A stretch of DNA of 64,000 bases. It comes from Megachile rotundata (Eukaryota > Arthropoda > Insecta > Hymenoptera > Megachilidae). How positions within the stretch are numbered: position 1 is the first letter of the stretch; each line of letters begins with the position of its first letter. The stretch covers positions 1-64,000 of the forward strand of contig NW_027473492.1 of assembly GCF_050947335.1 (NCBI RefSeq), read 5' to 3'. A program made the position numbers and the translations under genes. Of this stretch, positions 12,101 to 28,199 are shown piece by piece. Under the pieces are notes generated by a model. The model was not told the origin of the DNA. It ran no database searches and worked only from the letters and a program-made list of their open reading frames with translations.

Positions 12101-15100
12101 AGAACGGCAATTACTATACTTATTACTCTAATTATTATCAATCTAACTCATATTATTGGCCATATTATGTGGATATGATCGATAGGAAGACAAGTACTAT
12201 ACGTATTACTCTTACTATTATTAATCTAACTCATATTATTAGCCACATTATGCTTATATGATCGATTGAACGACAATTACTATACTTATTACTCTTACTG
12301 TTATCAATCTAACTCATATTATTAGCCATATTATGCTTATATGATCGATAGAAAGACAATTACTATACTTATTACTCTTATTATTATCAATCTAACTCAT
12401 ATTATTGGCCATATTATGTGGATATGATCGATAGGACGACAATTACTATACTTATTACTCTTATTATTATCAATCTAACTCATATTATTTCCATATTATG
12501 CAGATATGATCGATAGAACGACAATTACTATACTCATTACTCTTACTGTTATCAATCTAACTCATATTATTAGCCATATTATGCCTATATTATTGAAAGA
12601 AGGACAATTACTATAGTTGTTACTCTTATTATTATGAATCTAACTCATATTATTAGCCATACTATGCTTATATGATCGATAGAAAGACAATTACTATACT
12701 TGTTACTCTTATTGTTATCAATCTAACTCATATTATTTGCCATATTATGCTTATATGATCGATAGAACGACAATTACTATACTTATTACTCTTATTATTA
12801 TCAATCTAACTCATATTATTAGCCATATTATGCTTATATGATCGATTGAACGACAATTACTATATTTGTTACTCTCATTATTGTCAATCTAACTCATATT
12901 ATTAGCCATATTATGCTTATATGATCGATAGAACGACAATTACTATACTTATTACTCTTATTATTATCAATCTAACTCATATTATTGGCCATATTATGTG
13001 GATATGAACGATAGGACGACAATTACAATACTTATTACTCTAATTACTATCAATCTAACTCATATCATTGGCCATATTATGTGGATATGATCGATAGGAC
13101 GACAATTACTATACGTATTACTCTTACTATTATTAATCTAACTCATATTATTTCCATATTATGCAGATATGATCGATAGAACGACAATTACTATACTTGT
13201 TACTCTTATTATTATCAATCTAACTCATATTATTTGGCATATTATGCTTATATGATCGATAGAACGACAATTACTATACCTATTACTCTTATTATTATCA
13301 ATCTAACTCATATTATTAGCCATATTATGCTTATATGATCGATTGAACGACAATTACTATATTTGTTACTCTCATTATTGTCAATCTAACTCATATTATT
13401 AGCCATATTATGCTTATATGATCGATAGAACGACAATTACTATACCTATTACTCTTACTATTATCAATCTAACTCATATTATTAGCCATATTATGCTTAT
13501 ATTATCGATAGAACGACAATTACTATACTTATTACTCTTATTATTATCAATCTAACTCATATTATTAGCCATATTATGCTTATATGATCGATAGAACGAC
13601 AATTACTACACTTTTTACTCTTATTATTATCAATCTAACTCATATTATTAGCCATATTATGCTTATATGATCGATAGAACGACAATTACTATACTTATTA
13701 CTCTTATTATTATCAATCTAACTCATATTATTAACCATATTATGCTTATATTATCGATAGAACGACAATTGCTATACTTGTTACTCTTATTATTATCAAT
13801 CTAACTCATATTATTAGCCATATTATGCTTATATGATCGATAGAACGAGAATTACTATACTTATTACTCTTATTATTATCAATCTAACTCATATTATTAG
13901 CCATATTATGCTTATATGATCGATAGAACGACAATTACTATACTCATTAGTCTTATTATTATCAATCTTACTCATAATATTAGCCATATTATGCTTATAT
14001 GATCGATAGAACGGCAATTACTATACTTATTACTCTAATTATTATCAATCTAACTCATATTATTGGCCATATTATGTGGATATGATCGATAGGGAGACAA
14101 TTACTATACGTATTACTCTTACTATTATTAATCTAACTCATATTACTAGCCACATTATGCTTATATGATCGATTGAACGACAATTACTATACTTATTACT
14201 CTTACTATTATCAATCTAACTCATATTATTAGCCACATTATGCTTATATGATCGATTGAACGACAATTACTGTACTTGTTACTCTTATTATTATCAATCC
14301 AACTCATATTATTAGCCATATTATGCGTATATGATCGATAGAAGGACAATTACTATACTTATTACTCTTATTATTATCAATCTAACTCATATTATTAACC
14401 ATATTATGCTTATATTATCGATAGAACGACAATTGCTATACTTGTTACTCTTATTATTATCAATCTAATTCATATTATTAGCCATATTATGCTTATATGA
14501 TCGATAGAACGACAATTACTATACTTATTACTCTTATTGTTATCAATCTAACTTATATTATTAGCCATATTATGATTATATGACCGATTGAACGACAATT
14601 ACTATACTTGTTACTCTCATTATTATCAATCTAACTCATATTATTAGCCATATTATGCTTATATGATCGATAGAACGACAATTACTATACTTATTACTCT
14701 TATTATTATCAATCTAACTCATATTATTAGCCATATTATGCTTATATGATCGATAGAACGACAATTACTATACTTGTTACTCTTATTATTATCAATCTAA
14801 CTCATATTATTGGCCATATTATGTGGATATGATCGATAGGACGACAATTGCTATACGTATTACTCTTACTATTATTAATCTAACTCATATTATTAGCCAT
14901 ATTATGCTTATATGGTCGATTGAACGACAATTACTATACTTATTACTCTTACTATCATCAATCTAACACATATTATTAGCCATATTACGCTTATATTATC
15001 GATAGAAGGACAATTACTATAGTTGTTACTCTTATTATTATCAATCTAACTCATATTATTAGCCATATTATGCTTATATGATCGATAGAACGACAATTAC

Positions 15101-15600
15101 TATACTTATTACTCTTATTATTATCAATCTAACTCATATCATTGGCCATATTATGTGGATATGATCGATAGGACGACAATTACTATACGTATTACTCTTA
15201 CTATTATTAATCTAACTCATATTATTTCCATATTATGCAGATATGATCGATAGAACGACAATTACTATACTTGTTACTCTTATTATTATCAATCTAACTC
15301 ATATTATTTGGCATATTATGCTTATATGATCGATAGAACGACAATTACTATACCTATTACTCTTATTATTATCAATCTAACTCATATTATTAGCCATATT
15401 ATGCTTATATGATCGATTGAACGACAATTACTATATTTGTTACTCTCATTATTGTCAATCTAACTCATATTATTAGCCATATTATGCTTATATGATCGAT
15501 AGAACGACAATTACTATACCTATTACTCTTACTATTATCAATCTAACTCATATTATTAGCCATATTATGCTTATATTATCGATAGAACGACAATTACTAT
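8799..15600 (+). repeat. 6,802-bp duplicated block, copy A
   Basis: Left copy of a direct tandem duplication of 82 monomers. Landmarks at exactly 6,802 bp spacing are TATTTG (8799 and 15601), GAGCTATAATT (9447 and 16249), the ACAGTACTT word (9956 and 16758), AACACTATGCCTAATAC (11281 and 18083) and CGAGAATT (13847 and 20649). The left edge is defined because the sequence before 8,799 (GATTGAAC type) differs from that before 15,601 (TATTATCGATAGAAC type), while what follows is identical. Differences seen from copy B are few: near 13,173, 13,771 and 15,363. Near-identity over 6.8 kb means a recent duplication, or recent conversion. Confidence 0.9.
9368..9450 (+). repeat. Variant monomer, CACT type (left subfamily island)
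   Basis: TTATTACACTCACTATTATC replaces TTATTACTCTTATTATTATC. This variant is frequent from 400 to 4,200 and then appears only in islands at about 9.38-10.15, 16.18-16.95 and 47.61-48.4 kb, all within copies of the same large block. In these islands the next unit carries the rare word GATAGAGCTATAATT (9444, 16246 and 47679). Confidence 0.87.
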
Positions 15601-18600
15601 ATTTGTTACTCTCATTATTGTCAATCTAACTCATATTATTAGCCATATTATGCTTATATGATCGATAGAACGACAATTACTATACCTATTACTCTTACTA
15701 TTATCAATCTAACTCATATTATTAGCCATATTATGCTTATATTATCGATAGAACGACAATTACTATACTTATTACTCTTATTATTATCAATCTAACTCAT
15801 ATTATTAGCCATATTATGCTTATATGATCGATAGAACGACAATTACTACACTTTTTACTCTTATTATTATCAATCTAACTCATATTATTAGCCATATTAT
15901 GCTTATATGATCGATAGAACGACAATTACTATACTTATTACTCTTATTATTATCAATCTAACTCATATTATTAACCATATTATGCTTATATGATCGATAG
16001 AACGACAATTACTATACCTATTACTCTTATTATTATCAATCTAACTCATATTATTAGCCATATTATGCTTATATGATCGATTGAACGACAATTACTATAT
16101 TTGTTACTCTCATTATTGTCAATCTAACTCATATTATTAGCCATATTATGCTTATATGATCGATTGAACGACAATTACTATACTTATTACACTCACTATT
16201 ATCAATCTAACTCATATTATTAACCTTATTATGCAGATATGATCGATAGAGCTATAATTACTATACTTATTACTCTTATTATTATCAATCTCACTCATAT
16301 TGTTAACCATATTATGCTTATATGATCGACAGAACGACAATTACTATACTTATAACACTCACTATTATCAATCTAACTCATATTATTAGCCATATTATGC
16401 TTATATGATCGATAGAATGACAATTACTATACTTTTTACTCATATTATTATCAAACTGACTCATATTATTAGCCATACTATGCTTATATGATCGATAGAA
16501 CGCCAATTACTATACTCATTAGTCTTATTATTATCAATCTAACTAATATTATTAGCCATATTATGCTTATATGATCGATAGAACGACAATTACTATACTT
16601 TTTACTGTTATTAATATCAATCTAACTCATATTATTAGCCATATTATGCGTATATGATCGTTAGAACGATAATTACTATATTTATTACTCTTATTATTAT
16701 CAATCTAACTCATATTATTAGCCACATTATTCTTGTATGATCGGTAGAACGATAATTACAGTACTTATTACTCTTACTGTTATCAATCTAACTCATATTA
16801 TTAACCATATTATGCTTATATGAGCAATAGAACTACAATTACTATACTTATTACACTCACTATTATCAATCTAACTCATATTATTAGCCATATAATGTTT
16901 ATATGATCGATAGAACGACAATTACAATACTTATTACACTCACTATTATCAATCTAACTCATATTATTAGCCATATTATGCTTATATGATCGATAGAACG
17001 ACAATTACTATACTTTTTACTCTTATTAATATCAATCTAACTCATATTATTAGCCATATTATGCTTATATGATCGGTAGAACAATAATTACTATACTTAT
17101 TACTCTTATTATTATCAATCTAACTCATATTATTAGCCATATTATGCTTATATTATCCGTAGAACGACAATTACTATACTTATTACTCATATTATTATCA
17201 AACTGACTCATATTATTAGCCATACTATGCTTATATGATCGATAGGACGACAATTACTATGCTCACTACTCTTATTATTATCAATCTAACTCATATTATT
17301 AGCCATATTACGCTTATATGATCGATAGAACGACAATTACTGTACTTATTACTCTTATTATTATCAATCTAACTCATATTATTGGCCATATTATGTGGAT
17401 ATGAACGATAGGACGACAATTACTATACGTATTACTCTTACTATTATTAATCTAACTCATATTATTAGCCATATCGTGCCTATATTATTGAAAGAAGGAC
17501 AATTACTATAGTTGTTACTCTTATTATTATCAATGTAATTCATATTATTAGCCATATTATGCTTACATGATCGATAGAAAGACAATTACTATACTTGTTA
17601 CTCTTATTATTATCAATCTAACTCATATTATTTGCCATATTATGCTTATATGATCGATAGAACGACAATTACTATACCTATTACTCTTATTATTATCAAT
17701 CTAACTCATATTATTAGCCATATTATGCTTATATGATCGATAGAACGACAATTACTATACTTATTACTCTTATTATTATCAATCTAACTCATATTATTGG
17801 CCATATTATGTGGATATGAACGATAGGACGACAATTACTATATGTATTACTCTTACTATTATTAATCTAACTCATATTATTAGCCATATTATGCTTATAT
17901 GATCGATTGAACGACAATTACTATACTTATTACTCTTACTATTATCAATCTAACACATATTATTAGCCATATTATGCTTATATTATCGATAGAAGGACAA
18001 TTACTATAGCTGTTACTCTTATTATTATCAATCTAACTCATATTATTAAACATATTAATCAGATATGATCGGTAGAACGACAAACACTATGCCTAATACT
18101 CTTGCTATTATCAATCGAACTCATATTATTAGCCATATTATGCTAATATGATCGATTGAACGACAATTACTATACTTGTTACGCTTATTATTATCAATCT
18201 AACTCATATTATTAGCCATATCGTGCCTATATTATTGAAAGAAGGACAATTACTATAGTTGTTACTCTTATTATTATCAATGTAATTCATATTATTAGCC
18301 ATATTATGCTTACATGATCGATAGAAAGACAATTACTATACTTGATACTCTTATTATTATCAATCTAACTCATATTATTTGCCATATTATGCTTATATGA
18401 TCGATAGAACGACAATTACTATACCTATTACTCTTATTATTATCAATCTAACTCATATTATTGGCCATATTATGTGGATATGATCGATAGGACGACAATT
18501 ACTATACTTATTACTCTTATTATTATCAATCTAACTCATATTATTGGCCACATTATGTGGATATGATCGATAGGACGACAATTACTATACTTATTACTCT

Positions 18601-21600
18601 TATTATTATCAATGTAACTCATATTATTTCCATATTATGCAGATATGATCGATAGAACGACCATTACTATACTTATTACTCTTACCATTATCAATCTAAC
18701 TCATATTATTAGCCATATTATGCTTATATGATCGATAGAACGACAATTACTATACTTATTACTCTTATTATTATCAATCTATCTTATATTATTAGCCATA
18801 TTATGCTTATATTATCGATAGAACGACAATTACTATACTTGTTACTCTTATTATTATCAATCTTACTCATAATATTAGCCATATTATGCTTATATGATCG
18901 ATAGAACGGCAATTACTATACTTATTACTCTAATTATTATCAATCTAACTCATATTATTGGCCATATTATGTGGATATGATCGATAGGAAGACAAGTACT
19001 ATACGTATTACTCTTACTATTATTAATCTAACTCATATTATTAGCCACATTATGCTTATATGATCGATTGAACGACAATTACTATACTTATTACTCTTAC
19101 TGTTATCAATCTAACTCATATTATTAGCCATATTATGCTTATATGATCGATAGAAAGACAATTACTATACTTATTACTCTTATTATTATCAATCTAACTC
19201 ATATTATTGGCCATATTATGTGGATATGATCGATAGGACGACAATTACTATACTTATTACTCTTATTATTATCAATCTAACTCATATTATTTCCATATTA
19301 TGCAGATATGATCGATAGAACGACAATTACTATACTCATTACTCTTACTGTTATCAATCTAACTCATATTATTAGCCATATTATGCCTATATTATTGAAA
19401 GAAGGACAATTACTATAGTTGTTACTCTTATTATTATGAATCTAACTCATATTATTAGCCATACTATGCTTATATGATCGATAGAAAGACAATTACTATA
19501 CTTGTTACTCTTATTGTTATCAATCTAACTCATATTATTTGCCATATTATGCTTATATGATCGATAGAACGACAATTACTATACTTATTACTCTTATTAT
19601 TATCAATCTAACTCATATTATTAGCCATATTATGCTTATATGATCGATTGAACGACAATTACTATATTTGTTACTCTCATTATTGTCAATCTAACTCATA
19701 TTATTAGCCATATTATGCTTATATGATCGATAGAACGACAATTACTATACTTATTACTCTTATTATTATCAATCTAACTCATATTATTGGCCATATTATG
19801 TGGATATGAACGATAGGACGACAATTACAATACTTATTACTCTAATTACTATCAATCTAACTCATATCATTGGCCATATTATGTGGATATGATCGATAGG
19901 ACGACAATTACTATACGTATTACTCTTACTATTATTAATCTAACTCATATTATTTCCATATTATGCAGATATAATCGATAGAACGACAATTACTATACTT
20001 GTTACTCTTATTATTATCAATCTAACTCATATTATTTGGCATATTATGCTTATATGATCGATAGAACGACAATTACTATACCTATTACTCTTATTATTAT
20101 CAATCTAACTCATATTATTAGCCATATTATGCTTATATGATCGATTGAACGACAATTACTATATTTGTTACTCTCATTATTGTCAATCTAACTCATATTA
20201 TTAGCCATATTATGCTTATATGATCGATAGAACGACAATTACTATACCTATTACTCTTACTATTATCAATCTAACTCATATTATTAGCCATATTATGCTT
20301 ATATTATCGATAGAACGACAATTACTATACTTATTACTCTTATTATTATCAATCTAACTCATATTATTAGCCATATTATGCTTATATGATCGATAGAACG
20401 ACAATTACTACACTTTTTACTCTTATTATTATCAATCTAACTCATATTATTAGCCATATTATGCTTATATGATCGATAGAACGACAATTACTATACTTAT
20501 TACTCTTATTATTATCAATCTAACTCATATTATTAACCATATTATGCTTATATTATCGATAGAACGACAATTCCTATACTTGTTACTCTTATTATTATCA
20601 ATCTAACTCATATTATTAGCCATATTATGCTTATATGATCGATAGAACGAGAATTACTATACTTATTACTCTTATTATTATCAATCTAACTCATATTATT
20701 AGCCATATTATGCTTATATGATCGATAGAACGACAATTACTATACTCATTAGTCTTATTATTATCAATCTTACTCATAATATTAGCCATATTATGCTTAT
20801 ATGATCGATAGAACGGCAATTACTATACTTATTACTCTAATTATTATCAATCTAACTCATATTATTGGCCATATTATGTGGATATGATCGATAGGGAGAC
20901 AATTACTATACGTATTACTCTTACTATTATTAATCTAACTCATATTACTAGCCACATTATGCTTATATGATCGATTGAACGACAATTACTATACTTATTA
21001 CTCTTACTATTATCAATCTAACTCATATTATTAGCCACATTATGCTTATATGATCGATTGAACGACAATTACTGTACTTGTTACTCTTATTATTATCAAT
21101 CCAACTCATATTATTAGCCATATTATGCGTATATGATCGATAGAAGGACAATTACTATACTTATTACTCTTATTATTATCAATCTAACTCATATTATTAA
21201 CCATATTATGCTTATATTATCGATAGAACGACAATTGCTATACTTGTTACTCTTATTATTATCAATCTAATTCATATTATTAGCCATATTATGCTTATAT
21301 GATCGATAGAACGACAATTACTATACTTATTACTCTTATTGTTATCAATCTAACTTATATTATTAGCCATATTATGATTATATGACCGATTGAACGACAA
21401 TTACTATACTTGTTACTCTCATTATTATCAATCTAACTCATATTATTAGCCATATTATGCTTATATGATCGATAGAACGACAATTACTATACTTATTACT
21501 CTTATTATTATCAATCTAACTCATATTATTAGCCATATTATGCTTATATGATCGATAGAACGACAATTACTATACTTGTTACTCTTATTATTATCAATCT

Positions 21601-22402
21601 AACTCATATTATTGGCCATATTATGTGGATATGATCGATAGGACGACAATTGCTATACGTATTACTCTTACTATTATTAATCTAACTCATATTATTAGCC
21701 ATATTATGCTTATATGGTCGATTGAACGACAATTACTATACTTATTACTCTTACTATCATCAATCTAACACATATTATTAGCCATATTACGCTTATATTA
21801 TCGATAGAAGGACAATTACTATAGTTGTTACTCTTATTATTATCAATCTAACTCATATTATTAGCCATATTATGCTTATATGATCGATAGAACGACAATT
21901 ACTATACTTATTACTCTTATTATTATCAATCTAACTCATATCATTGGCCATATTATGTGGATATGATCGATAGGACGACAATTACTATACGTATTACTCT
22001 TACTATTATTAATCTAACTCATATTATTTCCATATTATGCAGATATGATCGATAGAACGACAATTACTATACTTGTTACTCTTATTATTATCAATCTAAC
22101 TCATATTATTTGGCATATTATGCTTATATGATCGATAGAACGACAATTACTATACCTATTACACTTATTATTATCAATCTAACTCATATTATTAGCCATA
22201 TTATGCTTATATGATCGATTGAACGACAATTACTATATTTGTTACTCTCATTATTGTCAATCTAACTCATATTATTAGCCATATTATGCTTATATGATCG
22301 ATAGAACGACAATTACTATACCTATTACTCTTACTATTATCAATCTAACTCATATTATTAGCCATATTATGCTTATATTATCGATAGAACGACAATTACT
22401 AT
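15601..22402 (+). repeat. 6,802-bp duplicated block, copy B
   Basis: Right copy of the tandem duplication starting at 8,799. After 22,402 the sequence continues with CTTATTACTC, whereas copy A is cut at 15,600 and jumps to TATTTGTTAC, as expected for unequal exchange between 15,600 and 8,799. Private changes include AGATATAATCGATAG near 19,974, AATTCCTATAC near 20,573 and CCTATTACACTTATT near 22,163. The block ends inside the second copy of a 2,074-bp repeat, whose junction both A and B contain. Confidence 0.9.
19860..21933 (+). repeat. 2,074-bp tandem repeat, copy 1
   Basis: This is a 25-monomer unit followed directly by a second copy. Landmarks at 2,074-bp spacing are CATATCATTGGCC (19,868 and 21,942, approximate word starts), TTTGGC (20,036 and 22,110) and CGAGAATT (20,649 and 22,723). 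The left edge is placed where the preceding monomers differ: CAATACTTATTACTCTAATTACT before copy 1 and CTATACTTATTACTCTTATTATT before copy 2. The equivalent unit in block A is at about 13,058-15,131. Confidence 0.8.
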
Positions 22403-24007
22403 ACTTATTACTCTTATTATTATCAATCTAACTCATATTATTAGCCATATTATGCTTATATGATCGATAGAACGACAATTACTACACTTTTTACTCTTAT
22501 TATTATCAATCTAACTCATATTATTAGCCATATTATGCTTATATGATCGATAGAACGACAATTACTATACTTATTACTCTTATTATTATCAATCTAACTC
22601 ATATTATTAACCATATTATGCTTATATTATCGATAGAACGACAATTGCTATACTTGTTACTCTTATTATTATCAATCTAACTCATATTATTAGCCATATT
22701 ATGCTTATATGATCGATAGAACGAGAATTACTATACTTATTACTCTTATTATTATCAATCTAACTCATATTATTAGCCATATTATGCTTATATGATCGAT
22801 AGAACGACAATTACTATACTCATTAGTCTTATTATTATCAATCTTACTCATAATATTAGCCATATTATGCTTATATGATCGATAGAACGGCAATTACTAT
22901 ACTTATTACTCTAATTATTATCAATCTAACTCATATTATTGGCCATATTATGTGGATATGATCGATAGGGAGACAATTACTATACGTATTACTCTTACTA
23001 TTATTAATCTAACTCATATTACTAGCCACATTATGCTTATATGATCGATTGAACGACAATTACTATACTTATTACTCTTACTATTATCAATCTAACTCAT
23101 ATTATTAGCCACATTATGCTTATATGATCGATTGAACGACAATTACTGTACTTGTTACTCTTATTATTATCAATCCAACTCATATTATTAGCCATATTAT
23201 GCGTATATGATCGATAGAAGGACAATTACTATACTTATTACTCTTATTATTATCAATCTAACTCATATTATTAACCATATTATGCTTATATTATCGATAG
23301 AACGACAATTGCTATACTTGTTACTCTTATTATTATCAATCTAATTCATATTATTAGCCATATTATGCTTATATGATCGATAGAACGACAATTACTATAC
23401 TTATTACTCTTATTGTTATCAATCTAACTTATATTATTAGCCATATTATGATTATATGACCGATTGAACGACAATTACTATACTTGTTACTCTCATTATT
23501 ATCAATCTAACTCATATTATTAGCCATATTATGCTTATATGATCGATAGAACGACAATTACTATACTTATTACTCTTATTATTATCAATCTAACTCATAT
23601 TATTAGCCATATTATGCTTATATGATCGATAGAACGACAATTACTATACTTGTTACTCTTATTATTATCAATCTAACTCATATTATTGGCCATATTATGT
23701 GGATATGATCGATAGGACGACAATTGCTATACGTATTACTCTTACTATTATTAATCTAACTCATATTATTAGCCATATTATGCTTATATGGTCGATTGAA
23801 CGACAATTACTATACTTATTACTCTTACTATCATCAATCTAACACATATTATTAGCCATATTACGCTTATATTATCGATAGAAGGACAATTACTATAGTT
23901 GTTACTCTTATTATTATCAATCTAACTCATATTATTAGCCATATTATGCTTATATGATCGATAGAACGACAATTACTATACTTATTACTCTTATTATTAT
24001 CAATCTA
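21934..24007 (+). repeat. 2,074-bp tandem repeat, copy 2
   Basis: Second copy of the 25-monomer unit. It matches copy 1 up to about 24,010, where it passes into the GGCC/GTGG monomers that also follow block C at 53,370 (offset 29,359, which equals 31,433 minus 2,074). In block A the same second copy starts at about 15,132 but is cut at 15,600 by the 6,802-bp junction. Confidence 0.8.
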
Positions 24008-25626
24008 ACTCATATTATTGGCCATATTATGTGGATATGATCGATAGGACGACAATTACTATACTTATTACTCTTATTATTATCAATCTAACTCATATTA
24101 TTGGCCATATTATGTGGATATGATCGATAGGACGACAACTACTATACTTATTACTCTTATTATTATCAATGTAACTCATATTATTTCCATATTATGCAGA
24201 TATGATCGATAGAACGACCATTACTATACTTATTACTCTTACCATTATCAATCTAACTCATATTATTAGCCATATTATGCTTATATGATCGATAGAACGA
24301 CAATTACTATACTTATTACTCTTATTATTATCAATCTATCTTATATTATTAGCCATATTATGCTTATATTATCGATAGAACGACAATTACTATACTTGTT
24401 ACTCTTATTATTATCAATCTTACTCATAATATTAGCCATATTATGCTTATATGATCGATAGAACGGTAACTACTATACTTATTACTCTAATTATTATCAA
24501 TCTAACTCATATTATTGGCCATATTATGTGGATATGATCGATAGGAAGACAAGTACTATACGTATTACTCTTACTATTATTAATCTAACTCATATTATTA
24601 GCCACATTATGCTTATATGATCGATTGAACGACAATTACTATACTTATTACTCTTACTGTTATCAATCTAACTCATATTATTAGCCATATTATGCTTATA
24701 TGATCGATAGAAAGACAATTACTATACTTATTACTCTTATTATTATCAATCTAACTCATATTATTGGCCATATTATGTGGATATGATCGATAGGACGACA
24801 ATTACTATACTTATTACTCTTATTATTATCAATCTAACTCATATTATTTCCATATTATGCAGATATGATCGATAGAACGACAATTACTATACTCATTACT
24901 CTTACTGTTATCAATCTAACTCATATTATTAGCCATATTATGATTATATGACCGATTGAACGACAATTACTATACTTGTTACTCTCATTGTTATCAATCT
25001 AACTCATATTATTAGCCATATTATGCCTATATTATTGAAAGAAGGACAATTACTATAGTTGTTACTCTTATTATTATCAATCTAACTCATATTATTAGCC
25101 ATACTATGCTTATATGATCGATAGAAAGACAATTACTATACTTGTTTCTCTTATTGTTATCAATCTAACTCATATTATTTGCCATATTATGCTTATATGA
25201 TCGATAGAACGACAATTACTATACTTATTACTCTTATTATTATCAATCTAACTCATATTATTAGCCATATTATGCTTATATGATCGATTGAACGACAATT
25301 ACTATATTTGTTACTCTCATTATTGTCAATCTAACTCATATTATTAGCCATATTATGCTTATATGATCGATAGAACGACAATTACTATACTTATTACTCT
25401 TATTATTATCAATCTAACTCATATTATTGGCCATATTATGTGGATATGAACGATAGGACGACAATTACAATACTTATTACTCTAATTACTATCAATCTAA
25501 CTCATATCATTGGCCATATTATGTGGATATGATCGATAGGACGCCAATTACTATACGTATTACTCTTACTATTATTAATCTAACTCATATTATTTCCATA
25601 TTATGCAGATGTGATCGATAGAACGA

Positions 25627-27765
25627 CAATTACTATACTTGTTACTCTTATTATTATCAATCTAACTCATATTATTTGGCATATTATGCTTATATGATCG
25701 ATAGAACGACAATTACTATACCTATTACTCTTATTATTATCAATCTAACTCATATTATTAGCCATATTATGCTTATATGATCGATTGAACGACAATTACT
25801 ATATTTGTTACTCTCATTATTGTCAATCTAACTCATATTATTAGCCATATTATGCTTATATGATCGATAGAACGACAATTACTATACCTATTACTCTTAC
25901 TATTATCAATCTAACTCATATTATTAGCCATATTATGCTTATATTATCGATAGAACGACAATTACTATACGTATTACTCTTATTATTATCAATCTAACTC
26001 ATATTATTAGCCATATTATGCTTATATGATCGATAGAACGACAATTACTACACTTTTTACTCTTATTATTATCAATCTAACTCATATTATTAGCCATATT
26101 ATGCTTATATGATCGATAGAACGACAATTACTATACTTATTACTCTTATTATTATCAATCTAACTCATATTATTAACCATATTATGCTTATATTATCGAT
26201 AGAACGACAATTGCTATACTTGTTACTCTTATTATTATCAATCTAACTCATATTATTAGCCATATTATGCTTATATGATCGATAGAACGAGAATTACTAT
26301 ACTTATTACTCTTATTATTATCAATCTAACTCATATTATTAGCCATATTATGCTTATATGATCGATAGAACGACAATTACTATACTCATTAGTCTTATTA
26401 TTATCAATCTAACTCATATTATTAACCATATTATGCTTATATTATCGATAGAACGACAATTACTATACTTGTTACTCTTATTATTATCAATCTAACTCAT
26501 ATTATTTGGCATATTATGCTTATATGATCGATAGAACGACAATTACTATACCTATTACTCTTATTATTATCAATCTAACTCATATTATTAGCCATATTAT
26601 GCTTATATGATCGATTGAACGACAATTACTATATTTGTTACTCTCATTATTGTCAATCTAACTCATATTATTAGCCATATTATGCTTATATGATCGATAG
26701 AACGACAATTACTATACCTATTACTCTTACTATTATCAATCTAACTCATATTATTAGCCATATTATGCTTATATTATCGATAGAACGACAATTACTATAC
26801 GTATTACTCTTATTATTATCAATCTAACTCATATTATTAGCCATATTATGCTTATATGATCGATAGAACGACAATTACTACACTTTTTACTCTTATTATT
26901 ATCAATCTAACTCATATTATTAGCCATATTATGCTTATATGATCGATAGAACGACAATTACTATACTTATTACTCTTATTATTATCAATCTAACTCATAT
27001 TATTAACCATATTATGCTTATATTATCGATAGAACGACAATTGCTATACTTGTTACTCTTATTATTATCAATCTAACTCATATTATTAGCCATATTATGC
27101 TTATATGATCGATAGAACGAGAATTACTATACTTATTACTCTTATTATTATCAATCTAACTCATATTATTAGCCATATTATGCTTATATGATCGTTAGAA
27201 CGACAATTACTATACTCATTAGTCTTATTATTATCAATCTTAGTCATAATATTAGCCATATTATGCTTATATTATCGATAGAACGACAATTACTATACTT
27301 ATTACTCTTATTATTATCAATCTAACTCATATTATTAGCCATATTATGCTTATATGATCGATAGAACGACAATTACTACACTTTTTACTCTTATTATTAT
27401 CAATCTAACTCATATTATTAGCCATATTATGCTTATATGATCGATAGAACGACAATTACTATACTTATTACTCTTATTATTATCAATCTAACTCATATTA
27501 TTAACCATATTATGCTTATATTATCGATAGAACGACAATTGCTATACTTGTTACTCTTATTATTATCAATCTAACTCATATTATTAGCCATATTATGCTT
27601 ATATGATCGATAGAACGAGAATTACTATACTTATTACTCTTATTATTATCAATCTAACTCATATTATTAGCCATATTATGCTTATATGATCGATAGAACG
27701 ACAATTACTATACTCATTAGTCTTATTATTATCAATCTTACTCATAATATTAGCCATATTATGCT
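25627..27765 (+). repeat. Nested 830-bp and 498-bp tandem repeats
   Basis: CGAGAATT occurs at 26,289, 27,119 and 27,617, spacings of 830 (10 monomers) and 498 (6 monomers). The 830-bp step joins a TTAACC/TATTATCG monomer to CTTGTTACTC...TTTGGC near 26,457. The 498-bp step joins TATTATCG to CTTATTACTC near 27,290. Private changes include ATGATCGTTAGAAC near 27,195 and CTTAGTCATAAT near 27,240. The same arrangement, with the same spacings, is found 36,076 bp to the right. Confidence 0.82.
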
Positions 27766-28199
27766 TATATGATCGATAGAACGGCAATTACTATACTTAT
27801 TACTCTAATTATTATCAATCTAACTCATATTATTGGCCATATTATGTGGATATGATCGATAGGGAGACAATTACTATACGTATTACTCTTACTATTATTA
27901 ATCTAACTCATATTACTAGCCACATTATGCTTATATGATCGATTGAACGACAATTACTATACTTATTACTCTTACTATTATCAATCTAACTCATATTATT
28001 AGCCACATTATGCTTATATGATCGATTGAACGACAATTACTGTACTTGTTACTCTTATTATTATCAATCCAACTCATATTATTAGCCATATTATGCGTAT
28101 ATGATCGATAGAAGGACAATTACTATACTTATTACTCTTATTATTATCAATCTAACTCATATTATTAACCATATTATGCTTATATTATCGATAGAACGA

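Noticed and set aside
8799..22402. Transposon or insertion as the cause of the large repeats
   Set aside because: Both copies consist only of satellite monomers, with no terminal repeats, target-site duplications or coding sequence. Unequal exchange explains the in-register junctions.
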